A stretch of DNA of 64,000 nt from Bog-473 sp963743785 (lineage in GTDB: Bacteria; Actinomycetota; Acidimicrobiia; Acidimicrobiales; RAAP-2), in NCBI GenBank assembly GCA_963743785.1, contig CAVURD010000034.1:310001-374000 (forward strand). Direction: 5' to 3'. Shown here one piece after another: positions 62,972-64,000 of this stretch. Made by a program: the position numbers and the translations under genes. The notes beneath the pieces are model-generated. The model was not told the origin of the DNA, made no database searches, and saw only the letters and a list, made by a program, of their open reading frames with translations. The stretch's first letter is position 1; each line of letters opens with the position of its first letter.

Positions 62972-63205
62972 ATGGGAGTGGTCATCGGAGTTGTGGTCGG
63001 CTACGTGCTCGGAAGTCGCGCTGGATCGGAGGCCTGGCCCGAGATCGAGGAGGCGTGGAAGACCATCGTCGAGTCGGAGGAGGTCAGGGACCTGATCTCA
63101 GGCGGTGTGTCAATCGCCCGCGACCTGCTCGAGCGCCGAAGTGAGCTCATCGCCGGTTTGCTCGGAGTGTCGGATCCGGACGCCAAGCTGCGTCCAGCGG
63201 CATAG
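62972..63205 (+). CDS. Small membrane-anchored protein (YtxH-like)
   Basis: ATG 62972 has AGGAGG upstream; a TTG at 62957 in frame is less likely. The 77-residue product begins MGVVIGVVVGYVLGSRAGSE, followed by acidic amphipathic helices (EIEEAWKTIVESEEVRDLIS; ARDLLERRSELIAGLLG). It resembles the product of 53846-54101. It is inserted between hypC and hypD, which are usually adjacent, so it is likely part of the hydrogenase programme. Function unknown. Confidence 0.72.
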   Translation: MGVVIGVVVGYVLGSRAGSEAWPEIEEAWKTIVESEEVRDLISGGVSIARDLLERRSELIAGLLGVSDPDAKLRPAA

Positions 63206-63214
63206 GCAGGCACC

Positions 63215-64000
63215 ATGCGCTTCGTCGACGAGTACCGGGACCCCACGGCGGCCAGGGCACTGGTGGCGCAGATCACCGCCTTGGCCGCGGACGATGCGTT
63301 CAAGTTCATGGAAGTGTGCGGTGGGCACACCCACACCATTTACCGGCACGGGATTGAGCATGTGCTGCCGGCCTCGGTCGAGCTGGTGCACGGGCCGGGA
63401 TGCCCGGTCTGTGTCATCCCGATGGGCCGGGTGGACGACGCCATCGCGGTGGCCAAGGTGCCCGGGGTCATCTTCACCTCGTTCGGCGACATGATGCGTG
63501 TCCCGGGCAGCAGCGGAAACCTCCTCAAGGCCAAGGCCGAAGGAGCGGACGTGCGGTTCGTCTACTCACCCTTGGATGCGCTGAAGATCGCCATGGACAA
63601 TCCCGACCGGGACGTCGTGTTCTTCGCCGTCGGGTTCGAGACAACGGCACCGTCGACCGCGTTGACCCTTCTCCAGGCCAAGGCCAAGGCCGTCACGAAT
63701 TTCACGGTGTTCTCCAACCACGTCACGATCGTCCCGCCCCTCAAGGCCATTCTCGAGTCACCCGACCTGCGTCTCAACGGGTTTCTCGGACCGGGCCACG
63801 TCTCGACGGTCGTGGGCCAACGCCCGTACCGTTTCGTACCCGGCCGAGCATGGCCTGCCCCTGGTCACCGCCGGGTTCGAGCCACTCGACATCCTGCACG
63901 CCATTTCCATGCTGCTCACCCAAATCAGGGAGGGCCGTTGCGAGGTCGAGAACCAGTACTCGCGGGTTGTCCGCGAGGACGGCAATCCCCGTGCCCTGGC
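63215..64000 (+). CDS. hypD: Hydrogenase maturation protein HypD (3' end outside window), frameshifted
   Basis: HypD is the 4Fe-4S scaffold on which Fe(CN)2CO is assembled with HypC. ATG 63215 gives MRFVDEYRDPTAARALVAQI. FMEVCGGHTHTIYRHGI, VHGPGCPVCVIPMGRVDDAI, FFAVGFETTAPSTAL and FLGPGHVSTVVG are diagnostic. A one-base insertion near 63830-63840 breaks the frame; it resumes AEHGLPLVTAGFEPLDILHA and REGRCEVENQYSRVVREDGN up to the window edge. About 120 residues are missing at the right. Confidence 0.92.
   Translation, partial: MRFVDEYRDPTAARALVAQITALAADDAFKFMEVCGGHTHTIYRHGIEHVLPASVELVHGPGCPVCVIPMGRVDDAIAVAKVPGVIFTSFGDMMRVPGSSGNLLKAKAEGADVRFVYSPLDALKIAMDNPDRDVVFFAVGFETTAPSTALTLLQAKAKAVTNFTVFSNHVTIVPPLKAILESPDLRLNGFLGPGHVSTVVGQRPYRFVPGRAWPAPGHRRVRATRHPARHFHAAHPNQGGPLRGREPVLAGCPRGRQSPCPG

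Noticed and set aside
1..64000. tRNA, rRNA, insertion sequences, integrases or phage genes
   Set aside because: I looked for tRNA-like cloverleafs, transposase DDE motifs, terminal inverted repeats and att-like duplications and saw none that I could support.

Overview
The window is high-GC DNA, densely coded on both strands, from an actinobacterium. The gene content (stacked acyl-CoA ligases, dehydrogenases, thiolases and SDRs, a group 1h-type [NiFe]-hydrogenase operon, GTG/TTG starts, ATGA/GTGA overlaps, DinB and DUF3817 proteins) fits a soil or aquatic member of the Acidimicrobiia best. That placement is inference; no rRNA or tRNA was found to anchor it.

Layout. 1-10.9 kb: the 3' end of a secreted beta-helix protein with five Ig-like repeats, two acyl-CoA ligases, a NIPA/DMT transporter, and a membrane acyltransferase-SGNH enzyme that ends in a sixth copy of the same Ig-like repeat. 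11-16.6 kb: an acyl-CoA synthetase, two divergent acyl-CoA dehydrogenases and a thiolase-like protein. 16.6-21 kb: membrane proteins. 21-24 kb: an SDR and a CMD protein, then a compact locus of a catalytically dead ClpP paralogue, an XRE regulator and an active-type ClpP around a perfect palindrome. 24-49 kb: acyl-CoA and carboxylic-acid catabolism (amidohydrolase, enoyl-CoA hydratases, thiolases, SDRs, ADP-forming acyl-CoA ligase, Liv-type ABC importer, fused CoA-transferase, TetR regulator, thioesterase), with rlmN, DinB and small membrane proteins interspersed. 49-64 kb: nickel uptake (NiCoT), hypA, hypB, a Fur-family regulator, a PAS protein, PadR, and a forward operon hhyS-hhyL-nifU-like-DUF5947-DUF6084-(unknown)-protease-two DUF6893 micro-proteins-YceI-hypC-(small)-hypD that runs off the right edge. 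This is the layout expected for a high-affinity H2-oxidising hydrogenase with its maturation genes.

How it fits together. The catabolic genes of 13-48 kb appear to share one regulon: the same 14-bp palindrome TGAC-N6-GTCA occurs six times, each time in a promoter gap, including just upstream of the TetR gene at 44.7 kb, which is therefore the candidate regulator. The hydrogenase has a different apparent control: a perfect 23-bp inverted repeat lies between padR and hhyS, and a GTTGCRAT direct repeat precedes the Fur-family gene beside the nickel transporter.

Caution. About 20 single-base frameshifts split otherwise conserved genes (rlmN, livG, hypB, fur, hypD, the hydrogenase protease, DUF6084, YceI, acyl-CoA ligase, SDR and others). 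Their number and the intact conserved sequence on both sides suggest sequencing or assembly indels rather than real decay. Such genes are given as one CDS spanning both frames, with the shift position stated.
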